Of a stretch of 64,000 nucleotides of DNA, positions 30,059 to 39,446 are shown one piece after another. Location: NCBI RefSeq assembly GCF_032484785.1, contig NZ_JAUETR010000001.1, forward strand, positions 2,855,501-2,919,500. The letters are read 5' to 3'. This DNA is from Bradyrhizobium sp. SZCCHNS1050 (GTDB lineage Bacteria; Pseudomonadota; Alphaproteobacteria; Rhizobiales; Xanthobacteraceae). Position 1 is the stretch's first letter. Each line of letters opens with the position of its first letter. Position numbers and translations under genes: made by a program. The notes below the pieces were generated by a model, which saw nothing but the letters and a program-made list of their open reading frames with translations, did no database searches and was not told the origin of the DNA.

Positions 30059-30189
30059 CATCGATCTCCGGGATTTCGAGTTCGGGGCGCTTGTGCCCTC
30101 GGGCTCTGGAGGAGAGCGGTTGGCGCCGGCGTGCCATCCAACGACAACTAGTCGAACCGGCGAACTGATAGGTTCAACGGCGGAATGAG

Positions 30190-31326
30190 CTACCGCCGCG
30201 CGCTGATCCGCCCCGCCTCGACGTCGAAGATCTCGCCGAGCTCGCGTAGTTCGGCAAACGCCGCGGGATCGGCGCCGGTCAGCCATACCTGGGCACCGAG
30301 CGTGCCGAGCTCGGCGAACAAAGCGGTGCGGCGGCCGGGATCGAGATGGGCGACGATCTCGTCGAGCAGCAGCATCGGCACGATGCCGGTGGTTTCGGCG
30401 ACCAAGGTCGCATGCGCAAGGATGAGGCCGATCAGCAGCGCCTTCTGCTCGCCGGTCGACGCGTCGCGCGCCGGCATGCTCTTCGGCGCATAGACGACAT
30501 GGAGATCGGTGAGATGCGGACCGTCGAGCGTGCGGCCGGCGGCGGCATCGCGCGCGCGATTGTCGCGCAGGACAGCGCGATAGCGGTCCTCGACGGCGAG
30601 GGCCGGCTCGCTCAGCAGCGCATTCTCCATCCAGCCGTCGAGCGCGATCTCGGCGGACGGGAACGCCGAGGCTTGTCCGCGCTGGCGCAGCATCGCGGCG
30701 AGCTTCACCGCGGTCTGGCCGCGGCTCGCGGCGACGGCGACCGCGAGCTCCGCGGTCTCGCGCTCGATCGCGTCACACCAATGATCGTCGAAATTGCGGA
30801 CCTCGAGCAGCCGGTTGCGCGAGCGCAGCGAGCGCTCCAGCGCCGACACCCGGCTCGAATGTTCGCTGTCGATCGCGAGCACCAGGCGGTCGAAGAAGCG
30901 CCGCCGCTCGGAGGCCGCGCCCATGAACAGGCCGTCCATCGAAGGCGTCAGCCACACCATGCGGATGTGATCGCCGAAGGCGGCCGCCGAGCCGACCGGT
31001 TCGCGGTCGATGCGGCAGCGGCGTGTTGTGCTCGCATCGCTGCGCGGCGGCTCGATGCCGGTGCCGAAGGTCGTCAGCCCCAGCGCGCCCTCGACCTCCG
31101 CCGAGACCGCCCACGACCCGTCGCCCTGGTTGTCGGCGACGTCCTCCAGGGTGGCACGGCGCAGGCCGCGGCCCGGCGCGAAGAACGAGATCGCCTCCAG
31201 GCAATTGGTCTTGCCGGCGCCGTTGGCCCCGACCAGCGCGACCATGTCCGCCTGCACGCTGACGCTGGCAGCGCGATAGCTGCGAAAATGCGTCAGCGCG
31301 AGACGGTGGATGCGGGAGGGGGTCAT
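30190..31326 (-). CDS. recF: DNA replication and repair protein RecF
   Basis: SMC-like ATPase that with RecOR loads RecA at gapped DNA. 378 residues: Walker A GANGAGKTN near residues 34-42, the RecF opening IHRLALTHFRSYRAASV, segment PSMDGLFMGAASERRRFFDRLVLAID, ABC-like signature region DASTGEQKALLIGLILAHA and Walker B PMLLLDEIVAHLD, with the D-loop region downstream. ATG at 31326 begins MTPSRIHRLAL. Expected neighbour of dnaN, but a palindrome-flanked GIY-YIG gene separates them here. Confidence 0.96.
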   Translation of the reverse strand: MTPSRIHRLALTHFRSYRAASVSVQADMVALVGANGAGKTNCLEAISFFAPGRGLRRATLEDVADNQGDGSWAVSAEVEGALGLTTFGTGIEPPRSDASTTRRCRIDREPVGSAAAFGDHIRMVWLTPSMDGLFMGAASERRRFFDRLVLAIDSEHSSRVSALERSLRSRNRLLEVRNFDDHWCDAIERETAELAVAVAASRGQTAVKLAAMLRQRGQASAFPSAEIALDGWMENALLSEPALAVEDRYRAVLRDNRARDAAAGRTLDGPHLTDLHVVYAPKSMPARDASTGEQKALLIGLILAHATLVAETTGIVPMLLLDEIVAHLDPGRRTALFAELGTLGAQVWLTGADPAAFAELRELGEIFDVEAGRISARR

Positions 31327-31354
31327 GGGGTGGAGTTGCAAGCCCAGTTCTGTC

Positions 31355-31377
31355 ATTGCCGGGTTTGACCCGGCAAT
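31355..31377 (+). repeat. Dispersed palindrome, copy downstream of the GIY-YIG gene
   Basis: ATTGCCGGG (31355-31363), centre TTTGA, CCCGGCAAT (31369-31377): perfect 9-bp arms. Compared with the copies at 3373 and 31690 the third base pair is T-A rather than G-C, a compensatory difference that keeps the stem. A second short hairpin, GTCCGC (31383-31388) with GCGGAC (31393-31398), adjoins it and overlaps the GIY-YIG stop codon. Centre orientation TTGACCC is on the plus strand. Confidence 0.85.
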
Positions 31378-31389
31378 CCATCGTCCGCG

Positions 31390-31677
31390 TCAGCGGACCA
31401 TTTCATCATAGAGATCGCGCCAGTCCGGGTAGTTTGCGACGATCAAGTCGACCTTCCATTCGCGTGACCAGTGCTTGATGTTCTTCTCACGTTGCAGCGC
31501 CGCCGCGATTGTTTCATGCGCCCCGAAATAGACGAGGCGCTCGATGCCATAGCGGCGCGTAAAGCTCTCGGCGAGACCTTCGCGGTGCTCATAGACGCGC
31601 CGGACGAGATCATTGGTCACGCCGACATACAGCGTGCCGCCCGGCTTGCTCGCGAGGATGTAAACCCAGTAGGCCAT
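31390..31677 (-). CDS. Small GIY-YIG (URI-type) nuclease
   Basis: 95 residues comprising just one GIY-YIG domain: WVYILASKPGGTLYVGVTNDLVRRVYEHR supplies the two tyrosine-containing strands and Arg26/His31, and REKNIKHWSREWK supplies the catalytic Glu64 with basic residues. These small single-domain proteins (COG2827 type) are widespread and often multi-copy in alphaproteobacteria; cellular function is unclear. Lies between dnaN and recF, with an inverted pair of the same palindrome immediately on each side, which suggests it arrived as a unit (inference). Confidence 0.9.
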   Translation of the reverse strand: MAYWVYILASKPGGTLYVGVTNDLVRRVYEHREGLAESFTRRYGIERLVYFGAHETIAAALQREKNIKHWSREWKVDLIVANYPDWRDLYDEMVR

Positions 31678-31689
31678 TTGTAAGGATGG

Positions 31690-31712
31690 ATGGCCGGGTC
31701 AAGCCCGGCCAT
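31690..31712 (-). repeat. Dispersed palindrome, copy upstream of the GIY-YIG gene
   Basis: ATGGCCGGG (31690-31698), centre TCAAG, CCCGGCCAT (31704-31712). On the minus strand the centre reads CTTGA, so the copy is oriented opposite to the one at 31355-31377; the two form a large inverted repeat around the GIY-YIG gene. It starts 12 bp upstream of that gene's ATG and ends 34 bp from the dnaN stop. Confidence 0.85.
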
Positions 31713-31746
31713 GACGGGTTAAACTCGATCTCGCAGAAGTCTCGCC

Positions 31747-32865
31747 TCACACCCGCATCGGCATCAGCACGTACAGCGCATTCCTGTTGTCGCGGTCCTG
31801 GATCAATGTCGGCGAGCCTGGATCGGCGAGCCGGAGCACGGCGACCTCGCCCTCGATCTGGGCAGCGATGTCGAGCAGATAGCGCGAGTTGAAGCCGATA
31901 TCGAGCGCGTCGGCGGCGTATTCAACCTCGAGCTCTTCGGTCGCGCTGCCGGAATCCGGATTGGTCACCGACAGCACCAGCTTGCCGGGCGCCAGCGCCA
32001 GCTTCACGGCGCGGCCGCGCTCGGAGGAAATGGTGGAGACGCGGTCGACGGCGGCGGCGAAATCGGCCTTGTCGACGACCAGCTCCTTGTCGTTGTTCTG
32101 CGGAATGACGCGGCCGTAATCCGGGAAGGTGCCGTCGATCAGCTTCGAAGTCAGCACCACCTGCCCCAAGGTGAAGCGGATCTTGCCCTGCGACAGCTCG
32201 ATCCTGATCTCGCTGTCATTGTCCTCGATCAGCCGCTGCACCTCGCCGACGGTCTTGCGCGGCACGATCACGCCGGGCATCTCGGCGGCGCCGGCCGGCT
32301 GCGGCAGGTCGACCTGGGCGAGGCGGTGACCGTCGGTGGCGACGGCGCGCAAGGTCGGCTGCTTGGCGGTGCCGCCGGCGTGCAGATAGATGCCGTTCAG
32401 GTAATAGCGCGTCTCCTCGGTGGAGATCGCGAACTGCGTGCGGTCGATCAGGCTCTTGATGTCCTTGGCGGGAACCCCGAACGCATGCGTCATGTCGCCT
32501 GCGGCGAGATCCGGGAAGTCGCTCTCCGGCAGCGTCTGCAAGGTGAACTTGGAGCGGCCGGCGCGGATCGCGAGCACCGCGCGCTCGCCGTCGCTCTCCA
32601 GCACGATCTGCGAGCCGTCCGGCAGCTTGCGGACGATGTCGTAGAACATGTGCGCCGGAACTGTGGTCGAGCCCGCGGTGGCGGTCTCGGCCGCCAGGGT
32701 TTCCGTCACTTCGAGATCGAGATCGGTCGCGCGCAGCGACAGCCGGGCATTCTCGGCGCGCACCAGCACATTGCCCAGGATCGGGATGGTGTTGCGGCGC
32801 TCGACCACACGATGGACGTGGCCCAGCGACTTCAGGAGCTGTGCGCGTTCGACGGTCACCTTCAT
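31747..32865 (-). CDS. dnaN: DNA polymerase III sliding clamp (beta subunit)
   Basis: Ring-shaped processivity clamp for DNA polymerase III. 372 residues in three similar domains: domain 1 MKVTVERAQLLKSLGHVHRVVERRNTIPIL (start region), middle RAVATDGHRLAQVDL signature, and C-terminal ALYVLMPMRV, where the final M-P-M-R segment borders the partner-binding cleft. ATG at 32865. Follows dnaA after 311 bp and precedes the palindrome-flanked GIY-YIG gene. Confidence 0.98.
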   Translation of the reverse strand: MKVTVERAQLLKSLGHVHRVVERRNTIPILGNVLVRAENARLSLRATDLDLEVTETLAAETATAGSTTVPAHMFYDIVRKLPDGSQIVLESDGERAVLAIRAGRSKFTLQTLPESDFPDLAAGDMTHAFGVPAKDIKSLIDRTQFAISTEETRYYLNGIYLHAGGTAKQPTLRAVATDGHRLAQVDLPQPAGAAEMPGVIVPRKTVGEVQRLIEDNDSEIRIELSQGKIRFTLGQVVLTSKLIDGTFPDYGRVIPQNNDKELVVDKADFAAAVDRVSTISSERGRAVKLALAPGKLVLSVTNPDSGSATEELEVEYAADALDIGFNSRYLLDIAAQIEGEVAVLRLADPGSPTLIQDRDNRNALYVLMPMRV

Positions 32866-33176
32866 TGTATTATACCCGCCCGTTCCAACTGAGCTTGTCC
32901 TGGAATGCCGGCGGGCTATAGCAGCGCCGCGGCCGATGGCACCTCGCGCCCGAACGGCGCTTGGCCAGCGTCCAGGAGCGTGAGGGGGAGGCGTAAAGTG
33001 GCGCGGATGGGGCTCAAGCGCAAGGGATGCGGAGCCGATTTCCCATGTTTCGGCAGGCTCTTCCGTGACCCGGAGGCGGGGGCCGAGCATGACGTCCGAG
33101 GACAGCGTCGAACGGCCGGGACAACGGCCCGGCTGGGGGCGAACCTTCTGTCCGCTCCCCTGGCCGTGCGTGCCCT
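32866..33176. other. dnaA-dnaN intergenic gap (311 bp)
   Basis: No coding capacity recognised. The part next to dnaN (TTGTATTATACCCGC just upstream of the start) is AT-richer than surroundings and may hold the dnaN ribosome site and a promoter element; no operator or classical DnaA box was identified by eye. Confidence 0.45.
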
Positions 33177-34616
33177 CTAATCCTGCAACTGGCGCTTCAG
33201 CGACTCGACTTCGTCGTTCAGCGCGACGTCCTTGCCGACGAGCGCCTCGATCTTGCGCACCGCATGCAGCACGGTGGTGTGGTCGCGCCCGCCGAAGCGG
33301 CGGCCGATCTCGGGCAGCGAGCGCAGGGTCAGCGTCTTGGCGAGGTACATCGCGACCTGGCGCGGGCGCACCACGTTGGCGGTGCGGCGCGACGACAGGA
33401 GGTCGGAGCGGCTGACGTTGTACTGCCGCGCCACGACGCGCTGGATGTCCTCGATCTTGATGCGCTTCGGTTCCTGCGGCCGCACCAGGTCGCGCACCTC
33501 GCGCTCGGCCATGTCGAGCGTGACCGGCTGGTTGTTGAGCTTGGAATGCGCCAGCAGGCGGTTGATCGCGCCCTCGAGATCGCGGCCGTTATGGGTGATG
33601 GAGCGGGCGAGATAGTCGAGCACCGGCTCCGGCACGTCGAAGCTCGCATGATGGGCGCGGGCCGCCGCGACGCGCGACTTGAGAATGCCGAGGCGCAGAT
33701 CCTCGCCCAAAGTTGCCATCTCGACGACGAGGCCGCCGGCAAGCCGCGAGCGGACGCGATCATCGAGACTTTCGAGGTCGGACGGCGGCCGGTCGGCTGC
33801 GATCACAACCTGACGCCCCGCGTCGATCAGCGCATTCAGCGTATGGCAGAACTCCGCCTGGGTGGATTTGCCCTGCAGGAACTGCAGGTCGTCGATCACC
33901 AGCACGTCGATGCCGCGCAGCGCCTCCTTGAAGGCCAGCGCCGTCTGCGATTTCAGCGCTGCGACGAAGCCGTACATGAATTTCTCGGCGGTGAGGTACA
34001 GCACCTTGCGTTCGCCGCCGGCGTTGCCGGCCCAGGTCACGGCCTGCAGCAGATGCGTCTTGCCCAGCCCGACACCGGCATGGATGTAGAGCGGGTTGAA
34101 CATCACGGGATCGCCGCGGCGACCGTCGGCGACCTGGCGCGCCGCCGCATGGGCCAGCGTGTTGGCGCGGCCGACGACGAAGCTGGCGAAGGTCAGCCGC
34201 GGATCGAGCGGCGAGCCGCCGAGCGCATCATGGCTCGTGGCGAGCGAAGCCGCAGCCGACGCCGTTCGCGCGTCGGCGCTGGTCGCCGGCCTGGCGTCGT
34301 TGCGTTCGGCGCGGCGGGCTTCGACGGCGACGGGAGCTTCCTTGACCGGCGCCGCGCAGCGCATCGCGGTGCGAACGGACAGATCGATACGGTGCACCTC
34401 CGGCATCTCGGCCTGCCAGCACGACAGCACGCGCTCGGCATAATGCGCCTGGATCCAGCTCTTCAGGAAACGCGTCGGCACCGACAGATGAACGCTTTCG
34501 TCCTGGACGGCTTCGAGGTCCATCCGCGCGAACCAGCTCGTATAGACGTCCTCGCCGACGGTCGAGCGCAGCCGACCCTTCACGCGAGACCAGCGTTCCT
34601 GTTCCGAATTTGTCAT
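33177..34616 (-). CDS. dnaA: Chromosomal replication initiator DnaA
   Basis: AAA+ initiator that opens the origin. 479 residues: domain I ([21 protein letters not shown]), a variable Ala/Arg-rich domain II (about 85-135), AAA+ domain III with Walker [11 protein letters not shown] (180-188) and Walker [10 protein letters not shown], and domain IV with the DnaA signature [16 protein letters not shown] near the C-terminus. Start at 34616; the upstream in-frame ATG at 34721 is not supported. First of the replication genes after rpsT on the minus strand. Confidence 0.98.
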   Translation of the reverse strand: MTNSEQERWSRVKGRLRSTVGEDVYTSWFARMDLEAVQDESVHLSVPTRFLKSWIQAHYAERVLSCWQAEMPEVHRIDLSVRTAMRCAAPVKEAPVAVEARRAERNDARPATSADARTASAAASLATSHDALGGSPLDPRLTFASFVVGRANTLAHAAARQVADGRRGDPVMFNPLYIHAGVGLGKTHLLQAVTWAGNAGGERKVLYLTAEKFMYGFVAALKSQTALAFKEALRGIDVLVIDDLQFLQGKSTQAEFCHTLNALIDAGRQVVIAADRPPSDLESLDDRVRSRLAGGLVVEMATLGEDLRLGILKSRVAAARAHHASFDVPEPVLDYLARSITHNGRDLEGAINRLLAHSKLNNQPVTLDMAEREVRDLVRPQEPKRIKIEDIQRVVARQYNVSRSDLLSSRRTANVVRPRQVAMYLAKTLTLRSLPEIGRRFGGRDHTTVLHAVRKIEALVGKDVALNDEVESLKRQLQD

Positions 34617-35900
34617 GGCAGTCGCAACTTTTCGAATTGAGTGGTGGTGTCGTGTGATCGCCGGGCAGACGTCCCGTGAAAGGACACGTGTGCCGCAGCG
34701 AGACCTCGAGCGGAGGCTCAACTCCAGACATGGCTCGCCGTTCGGCGTGGACGCCGTCGGGCCATCAATGCTGGTGGAAGAAGCTTCTCCGCGAGGTCAG
34801 CGCATACTCAGATGCGCGATGGACGCGGGAGGGCCGATCGCCGTGCTGGCAATGGCCGGGCTGGAGATGTCGATCACTTCAGTGTTGACCGCCAAGGGTG
34901 CGTTGTCCGGAACCAGCCTATAGTGTGTGCCCGCAATGTGTCCGTAAAACATGCAACCTCCCCGCCCTGCCGTGATTGCTCACGGCAAGTTGTCATCCCA
35001 ATGCCGCCGCGCCCGAACCCCAAGATTCAGCCGCACCGCCGTACATCCCCGTCCAACTTGTCCACTCGGTGAGCGAAGCCGCCACGAGCTCCAGCCGGGT
35101 CGACCGATGTCGTATTTCTCTTGTTCAAAGCGGCGCAACGATGATGCTGCGCCCGAGAAATTTCGACAAAGTTCGATCGTTCCCCATATTGCTATGGGTA
35201 CAGATCCGGCCATCGCTTTGGAAAGCGTCGCCAACGCGCACACCGCCGCCGATTTGCACGTCCGCCCCGTTTCTAAAACCGCGCTGGTCTCAAGATCGTG
35301 GGCGCCGCGAGTGATTAAAGAAATACACGATGCGTCAGGACTCGCAATCCATAAGATCGGAGCACGCGTTACGAGTCTTCGCAGCGGTTGCGACGCGGTG
35401 TTGCGCGTTAAGAAAGCAACGTTTTGAATCATCGCGAGGAATCTCGGATGTGACAAACAACATCGTCTGCCCAAAATTTCTTCATAATTTTTTTATGTTT
35501 CGACCGGCCTCACCCGCTTTTCCAATCACTTGGTCGCGCTATGCACTTAAGTCATTTTCGAAACGATGTTTTTCGCGATTGCTCGAAGCGGGTAACTCCC
35601 GCGATGCGCGGTGCGCAAAGTGAGCGGCGCATCGCGCGCTCTTGACATCGATGCGCAAGCGCGGCGCGCAGATTCGCAGCTGTTTCAGATGAGACAATAT
35701 TGTCACTGCGTAAAAATACGGAACTTCGTGTAGTTCCGACGGAACATGTGTCAGGCGCGCACGACATCGCGCGGGTTCCACCACGCGCGAAGATCGTATT
35801 CGCGATGCGATATCACCATCAAGATGTGACCATCAAATGGAGAAGGCGCGGCGAGCGATGGAGGGATGCGCGACAGCGGAACGCGCAATTGAAGATGGCA
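34617..35900. other. Long dnaA leader / rpsT-dnaA intergenic region
   Basis: About 1.28 kb without a gene. The part 35440-35590 is clearly AT-richer than its surroundings (TTTCTTCATAATTTTTTTAT near 35480-35500). Several GANTC sites occur (for example GAATC at 35426 and 35443, GATTC at 35022 and 35672), the recognition site of the alphaproteobacterial CcrM methylase that often regulates dnaA. Alternating CG-rich blocks lie at 35600-35800, and a hairpin GGAACT/AGTTCC at 35720-35737. No cluster of consensus DnaA boxes was found, so it is not called an origin. Confidence 0.55.
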
Positions 35901-35929
35901 CAAAAGAAAAGCCCGGCGCGAGCCGGGCT
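35901..35929 (-). terminator. Intrinsic terminator of rpsT
   Basis: Read on the minus strand: stem AGCCCGGC / GCCGGGCT (plus 35910-35917 with 35922-35929), 4-nt loop, followed by TTTTCTTTTG. Lies 37 bp after the rpsT stop and should separate rpsT from dnaA transcription. Confidence 0.88.
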
Positions 35930-35966
35930 GTTTGCATCTTGATAGTTCGTTAGCCGCGCGGTCGCG

Positions 35967-36233
35967 TCACTTTGCGAGCTTGGCGATCTGATGCGTGAGG
36001 CGCGACACTTTGCGGCTCGCGTTGTTCTTGTGAATGATGTTGCGCTGCGCGGCGCGCATCAGCTGCGGCTCGGCATTGGCCATCGCCTTCAGCGCGGCGT
36101 CGCGATCGCCCTTCTTGATCGCGTCCTCGACGGAGCGAACCGCGCCGCGCATCTGGGTGCGGCGCGACTTGTTGATGATGGTGCGGCGGGCAATCTTGCG
36201 CGTCGCCTTCTTCGCGGAAGTCGTGTTGGCCAT
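35967..36233 (-). CDS. rpsT: 30S ribosomal protein S20
   Basis: 88-residue, very basic small-subunit protein binding 16S r[28 protein letters not shown] start and the [40 protein letters not shown] core are characteristic S20 sequence. Start ATG at 36233 fits the family; the longer frame to 36350 is not supported. Followed by a strong terminator and then the dnaA leader, the usual arrangement in Rhizobiales. Confidence 0.97.
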   Translation of the reverse strand: MANTTSAKKATRKIARRTIINKSRRTQMRGAVRSVEDAIKKGDRDAALKAMANAEPQLMRAAQRNIIHKNNASRKVSRLTHQIAKLAK

Positions 36234-36591
36234 GCTCTCAAATATCCTTCGGCGGCGAGCAGTCGCCGCTCTTGCGGGTACGCGCGCGGCCCGCTTGACG
36301 CGGCCCCATCGACGCGGTGGGTTGTTCGGACGCCTCTCTGAGAATGCCATGACCGGAGCGGGTGCTCGGCGGATCGGCGCTGCTCAAAGAACAGCGGCGG
36401 CGGGATTGCGCCCACCGCCAATGGCGACCTTATAGGGGCAGCCCTGCCGAGCGTCAACGGTCTCGGAGCGGCCCGCGGCGGCCGGAATCGACCAAAAGCC
36501 GGTTCTAAGCCCCTGACGAGGTTGAATTTCTGCGGGGCCCCCGCTATGGCCTTGCTGCCCGCAAGGGCGAGCGAGAGAGGGCAGGTGAGGC
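36234..36591. other. 358-bp gap between divergent rpsT and a small membrane-protein gene
   Basis: No gene recognised. Should contain the rpsT promoter on the minus strand and the promoter for the gene at 36592. No clear hairpin or leader-peptide signal seen. Confidence 0.4.
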
Positions 36592-36909
36592 ATGATCCGC
36601 GGTTTTTTCCGTCTGGTAGGGCTGTTGCTGCTGGCCGGAAGCTTCATCTTCCTGGTCTATGACGGCGCGCGCTGGGTGGCCGACCAGACCCTGCAGTTCA
36701 CCCGTTTCGGCCAGCTCTGGAACGACGTCCACCAGGCGAGCCAGGCCGCCTTCAAGGCCTGGATCGAGGCCAAGGCCCCGTTCCTGTGGGAGTGGATCGT
36801 CAAGGTATTTTTGGACCAGCCAGTGTTTGCGGTGCTTGGCCTGCTCGGAATCCTGCTGATGCTGCTGTTCCGGCCGCGCAAGCCGCTGATCGGCTACGGG
36901 CGCGACTGA
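36592..36909 (+). CDS. Small two-span membrane protein, hypothetical
   Basis: 105 residues. One membrane helix at residues 5-24 (FFRLVGLLLLAGSFIFLVYD) and another near 75-93 (DQPVFAVLGLLGILLMLLF), with an amphipathic Trp-rich loop between them (QLWNDVHQASQAAFKAWIEAK) and a basic tail RPRKPLIGYGRD. Codon use matches neighbours and the start is preceded by GGTGAGGC. I recognise no function. Stands alone between rpsT and msrA. Confidence 0.75.
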   Translation: MIRGFFRLVGLLLLAGSFIFLVYDGARWVADQTLQFTRFGQLWNDVHQASQAAFKAWIEAKAPFLWEWIVKVFLDQPVFAVLGLLGILLMLLFRPRKPLIGYGRD

Positions 36910-37093
36910 GCGCGGCTGTTCGTCTCGCCGCGCCGGCAGCTGTCTTGGATTCCGCTGGCAGCGCGGCGCGGGAACCGCTGGCGCGGCGTAACAGCGCTAC
37001 TGCCGGACCCGTAGAGCCCTATATATTCCCCTGACAAGAGGTCATCGCGCCGTGGGCCGTCCCGCGGGCGCTGGCCATGAGCGGAGACATCCC

Positions 37094-37750
37094 ATGTTCT
37101 TCATGCGCAAAGCCCCTGTCATGCCGTCTGCCGCCGAGGCGCTGCCCGGCCGCGCTCAGCCGATCCCCACCGCCGCGACGCATTTCGTCAACGGTCGCCG
37201 CCTGTTGCCGCCCTATCCGGACGGCCTCGAGCAGGCCGTGTTCGGGCTCGGCTGCTTCTGGGGCGCGGAGCGCAAGTTCTGGCAGCTCGGTGACGGCATC
37301 CACGTCACCGCCGTCGGCTATGCCGGAGGCCATACGCCAAACCCGACCTACGAGGAGGTGTGCTCGGGGCAGACGGCGCACACGGAGGTCGTGCTGGTGG
37401 TGTTCGATCCCAAGATCATGTCCTACGAGCGCCTCCTGAAGACGTTCTGGGAGAGCCACGACCCGACCCAGGGCATGCGTCAGGGCAACGACGTCGGCAC
37501 GCAATATCGCTCGGCGATCTACACGTTCAGCGACGCGCAGCGCGAGGCGGCCGAGGCGTCGAAGACGGCCTACGAGTCGGCGCTGCGCGCCAAGGGGCTC
37601 GGAGCGATTACGACGGAGATCGTCCCGGCAGGGCCGTTCTATTTCGCCGAGGATTATCATCAGCAGTACCTGGCCAAGAATCCGGCCGGATATTGCGGCC
37701 TGGGCGGAACGGGCGTCGCGTGCCCGATCGGAGTCGGCGTGAGCGCATAG
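37094..37750 (+). CDS. msrA: Peptide-methionine (S)-S-oxide reductase
   Basis: Repairs oxidised methionine S-sulfoxide using thioredoxin. 218 residues; the catalytic motif GCFWGAE has Cys54, followed by [32 protein letters not shown] and QYRSAIYTF blocks diagnostic of MsrA, and a C-terminal [15 protein letters not shown] with resolving cysteines. N-terminal extension of about 45 residues without signal character. Start at 37094 follows GGAGACATCCC. A strong terminator follows 35 bp after the stop. Confidence 0.96.
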   Translation: MFFMRKAPVMPSAAEALPGRAQPIPTAATHFVNGRRLLPPYPDGLEQAVFGLGCFWGAERKFWQLGDGIHVTAVGYAGGHTPNPTYEEVCSGQTAHTEVVLVVFDPKIMSYERLLKTFWESHDPTQGMRQGNDVGTQYRSAIYTFSDAQREAAEASKTAYESALRAKGLGAITTEIVPAGPFYFAEDYHQQYLAKNPAGYCGLGGTGVACPIGVGVSA

Positions 37751-37785
37751 GCAGGCTGAGCGCGCCCGATCACGGTGAACATTGG

Positions 37786-37819
37786 ATCCCTCTCCCACGC
37801 CGTGGGAGGGGGATTTTTT
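37786..37819 (+). terminator. Intrinsic terminator after msrA
   Basis: Stem ATCCCTCTCCCAC (37786-37798) with 37802-37814 around a 3-nt loop (one T-G pair), followed directly by a run of T (37814-37819). Confidence 0.85.
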
Positions 37820-37891
37820 CGGGCGGCTTTGACCGTCGCCCGCTTGCGACGGGGACTACACGCGCCAACGGTTTGTTAACCTTAACCGCGC

Positions 37892-38644
37892 ATGACTAGC
37901 GCACATCCTCATTCAAGGATTGTTCGAGTGCGCGCGTTGTTTGTTCCGGTCATTGCCGTCCTGTCCGCGATCCTGTTGTCGGGCTGCATGCAGACGATCT
38001 CCCCCGTCGCTGCCGTCCAGCCGCAGAGCGATCTCGACGCGATGGCCTATGGAACGCCTTCCACCGGCCCGGTTGCCGCCACCGGGCAGGGCGGGGCGAT
38101 CCCGGCGCTGCGCAACTCGTTCGCTGCCGCCACCGGCGCAGGCGCCTATGTCGTTCCCGCCGGCTATGCGCCGGCGCGCCGCGACTCCGCCTATCATCTC
38201 GACGCCGGCGACAAGCTGCGCGTCGTCGTCTACGGCCAGGAGGGCCTGACCAACACCTATGCGATCGATGCGTCCGGATCGATCACGATGCCGCTGATCG
38301 GCAGCGTGCCGGCGCGCGGCCGCACCACCGCCGGCCTCGCTGCCGAGATCACCGCCAAGCTGCGCAACGGCTACATCCGCGAGCCCTCGGTGGCCGTCGA
38401 GATCGAAGCCTATCGCCCGTTCTTCATCCTCGGCGAGGTGCAGGCGCCCGGCCAATACCCCTACGTGCCCAACATGACGGTGGAGAGCGCGATCGCGATC
38501 GCCGGCGGCTTCTCGCCTCGGGCGCGGCGCGACGTCGTCACCCTGACCCACACCGATGCTTCCGGAGCCGCGCGCTACGAGGTGCCGCTCGGCACCTCGC
38601 TCAAGCCGGGCGACACCATCCAGGTCGGCGAGCGCTGGTTCTGA
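37892..38644 (+). CDS. Wza-like polysaccharide export lipoprotein
   Basis: 250 residues with a lipoprotein signal: hydrophobic FVPVIAVLSAILLSGC, lipobox L-S-G-C at Cys32. The mature part contains the poly-export domain (YHLDAGDKLRVVVYGQEGLTNTYAIDASGSITMPLIGSVPARG) and a following SLBB segment (FFILGEVQAPGQYPYVPNMTVESAIAIAGGFSPRA). Family members form outer-membrane channels or periplasmic parts for exopolysaccharide export. Shorter than Wza (379 aa) and lacking its C-terminal membrane helix; no polymerase or Wzc-type kinase is nearby. Upstream TTAACCTTAAC palindrome-like region may hold its promoter. Confidence 0.85.
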   Translation: MTSAHPHSRIVRVRALFVPVIAVLSAILLSGCMQTISPVAAVQPQSDLDAMAYGTPSTGPVAATGQGGAIPALRNSFAAATGAGAYVVPAGYAPARRDSAYHLDAGDKLRVVVYGQEGLTNTYAIDASGSITMPLIGSVPARGRTTAGLAAEITAKLRNGYIREPSVAVEIEAYRPFFILGEVQAPGQYPYVPNMTVESAIAIAGGFSPRARRDVVTLTHTDASGAARYEVPLGTSLKPGDTIQVGERWF

Positions 38645-38743
38645 TCTCCGCACGAGTGATTGCGGCTCAACGCCTACCTGAGCACCTGCGTCGACCCGAC
38701 GCTGAGTGACGCGAGGCTCCCCGCAATGACGGTGGTTGGACGT

Positions 38744-39415
38744 TTAGCGCAGGTGCTGCGCAAAGAACGCCAGGCTGCGCGTCCAGGCGAGATCGGCGCT
38801 CGGCTGGTCGTAGCTGGCGCGCTCGTCGCAACCGAACCCGTGCTGTGCGCCGGGATAGACGAAGATCTCGACGTCCGGCCGCTTGGCCTTGATGGTCTCG
38901 ACGTCGCGCAAGGGGATGCCCGCGTCCTTCTCGCCGAAATGTAGCTGGGTCGGCACCGTCGGCTTGTCGTCGGCGAACCGCGCGACAGCGCCGCCATAAT
39001 AGCCGACGGCAGCGCGGAGGTCCGACAGCTTGGTCGCAGCCGCATAGGCGATGCTGCCGCCGAGGCAGAAACCGATGATGCCGACCGGCCCGACATTCTT
39101 CACGCCGTCGATCGCGGCCTGGGTGTCCCGCAAAAAGGCCGCCCAATCCGGATTGGCGACGAACTTGCGCGCGACCGCGATCTCGTCGGGCGAATAGCCT
39201 GAGGTGAAGCCGGGCTCGACGCGGTCGAAGATCGCCGGCGCGATGGCAACGTAACCCGCGGCGGCGAGGCGGTCGCAGACGTTGCGGATGTGATGGTTGA
39301 CACCGAAGATCTCCTGGATGACGACCAGCGCGCCCTTTGCAGTTCCCGTCGGATCGGCGCGATAGGCGCCGAGCTGGAAGCCGTCGGATGCCGTCAGCTT
39401 GATATCTTGTCCCAC
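38744..39415 (-). CDS. Dienelactone hydrolase family protein
   Basis: 223 residues, alpha/beta hydrolase fold with cysteine nucleophile Cys117 in GFCLGGSIAY, the supporting Glu36 in QEIFGVN, and the His in YPGAQHGFGCDE near residue 197. Known members hydrolyse dienelactone in chlorocatechol breakdown; most chromosomal copies have unknown substrates. No aromatic-degradation genes adjoin. Convergent with the Wza-like gene, and 31 bp downstream of a small exported protein gene on the same strand. Confidence 0.9.
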   Translation of the reverse strand: MGQDIKLTASDGFQLGAYRADPTGTAKGALVVIQEIFGVNHHIRNVCDRLAAAGYVAIAPAIFDRVEPGFTSGYSPDEIAVARKFVANPDWAAFLRDTQAAIDGVKNVGPVGIIGFCLGGSIAYAAATKLSDLRAAVGYYGGAVARFADDKPTVPTQLHFGEKDAGIPLRDVETIKAKRPDVEIFVYPGAQHGFGCDERASYDQPSADLAWTRSLAFFAQHLR

Positions 39416-39446
39416 GTTCTGTCCTCTTGCGGTCGTCAGGCGCGCG

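Noticed and set aside
34617..35900. Replication origin oriC next to dnaA
   Set aside because: Gene order is suggestive, but I found no cluster of consensus TTATCCACA-type boxes, and Rhizobiales origins are often not beside dnaA. Only whole-chromosome skew could settle it.
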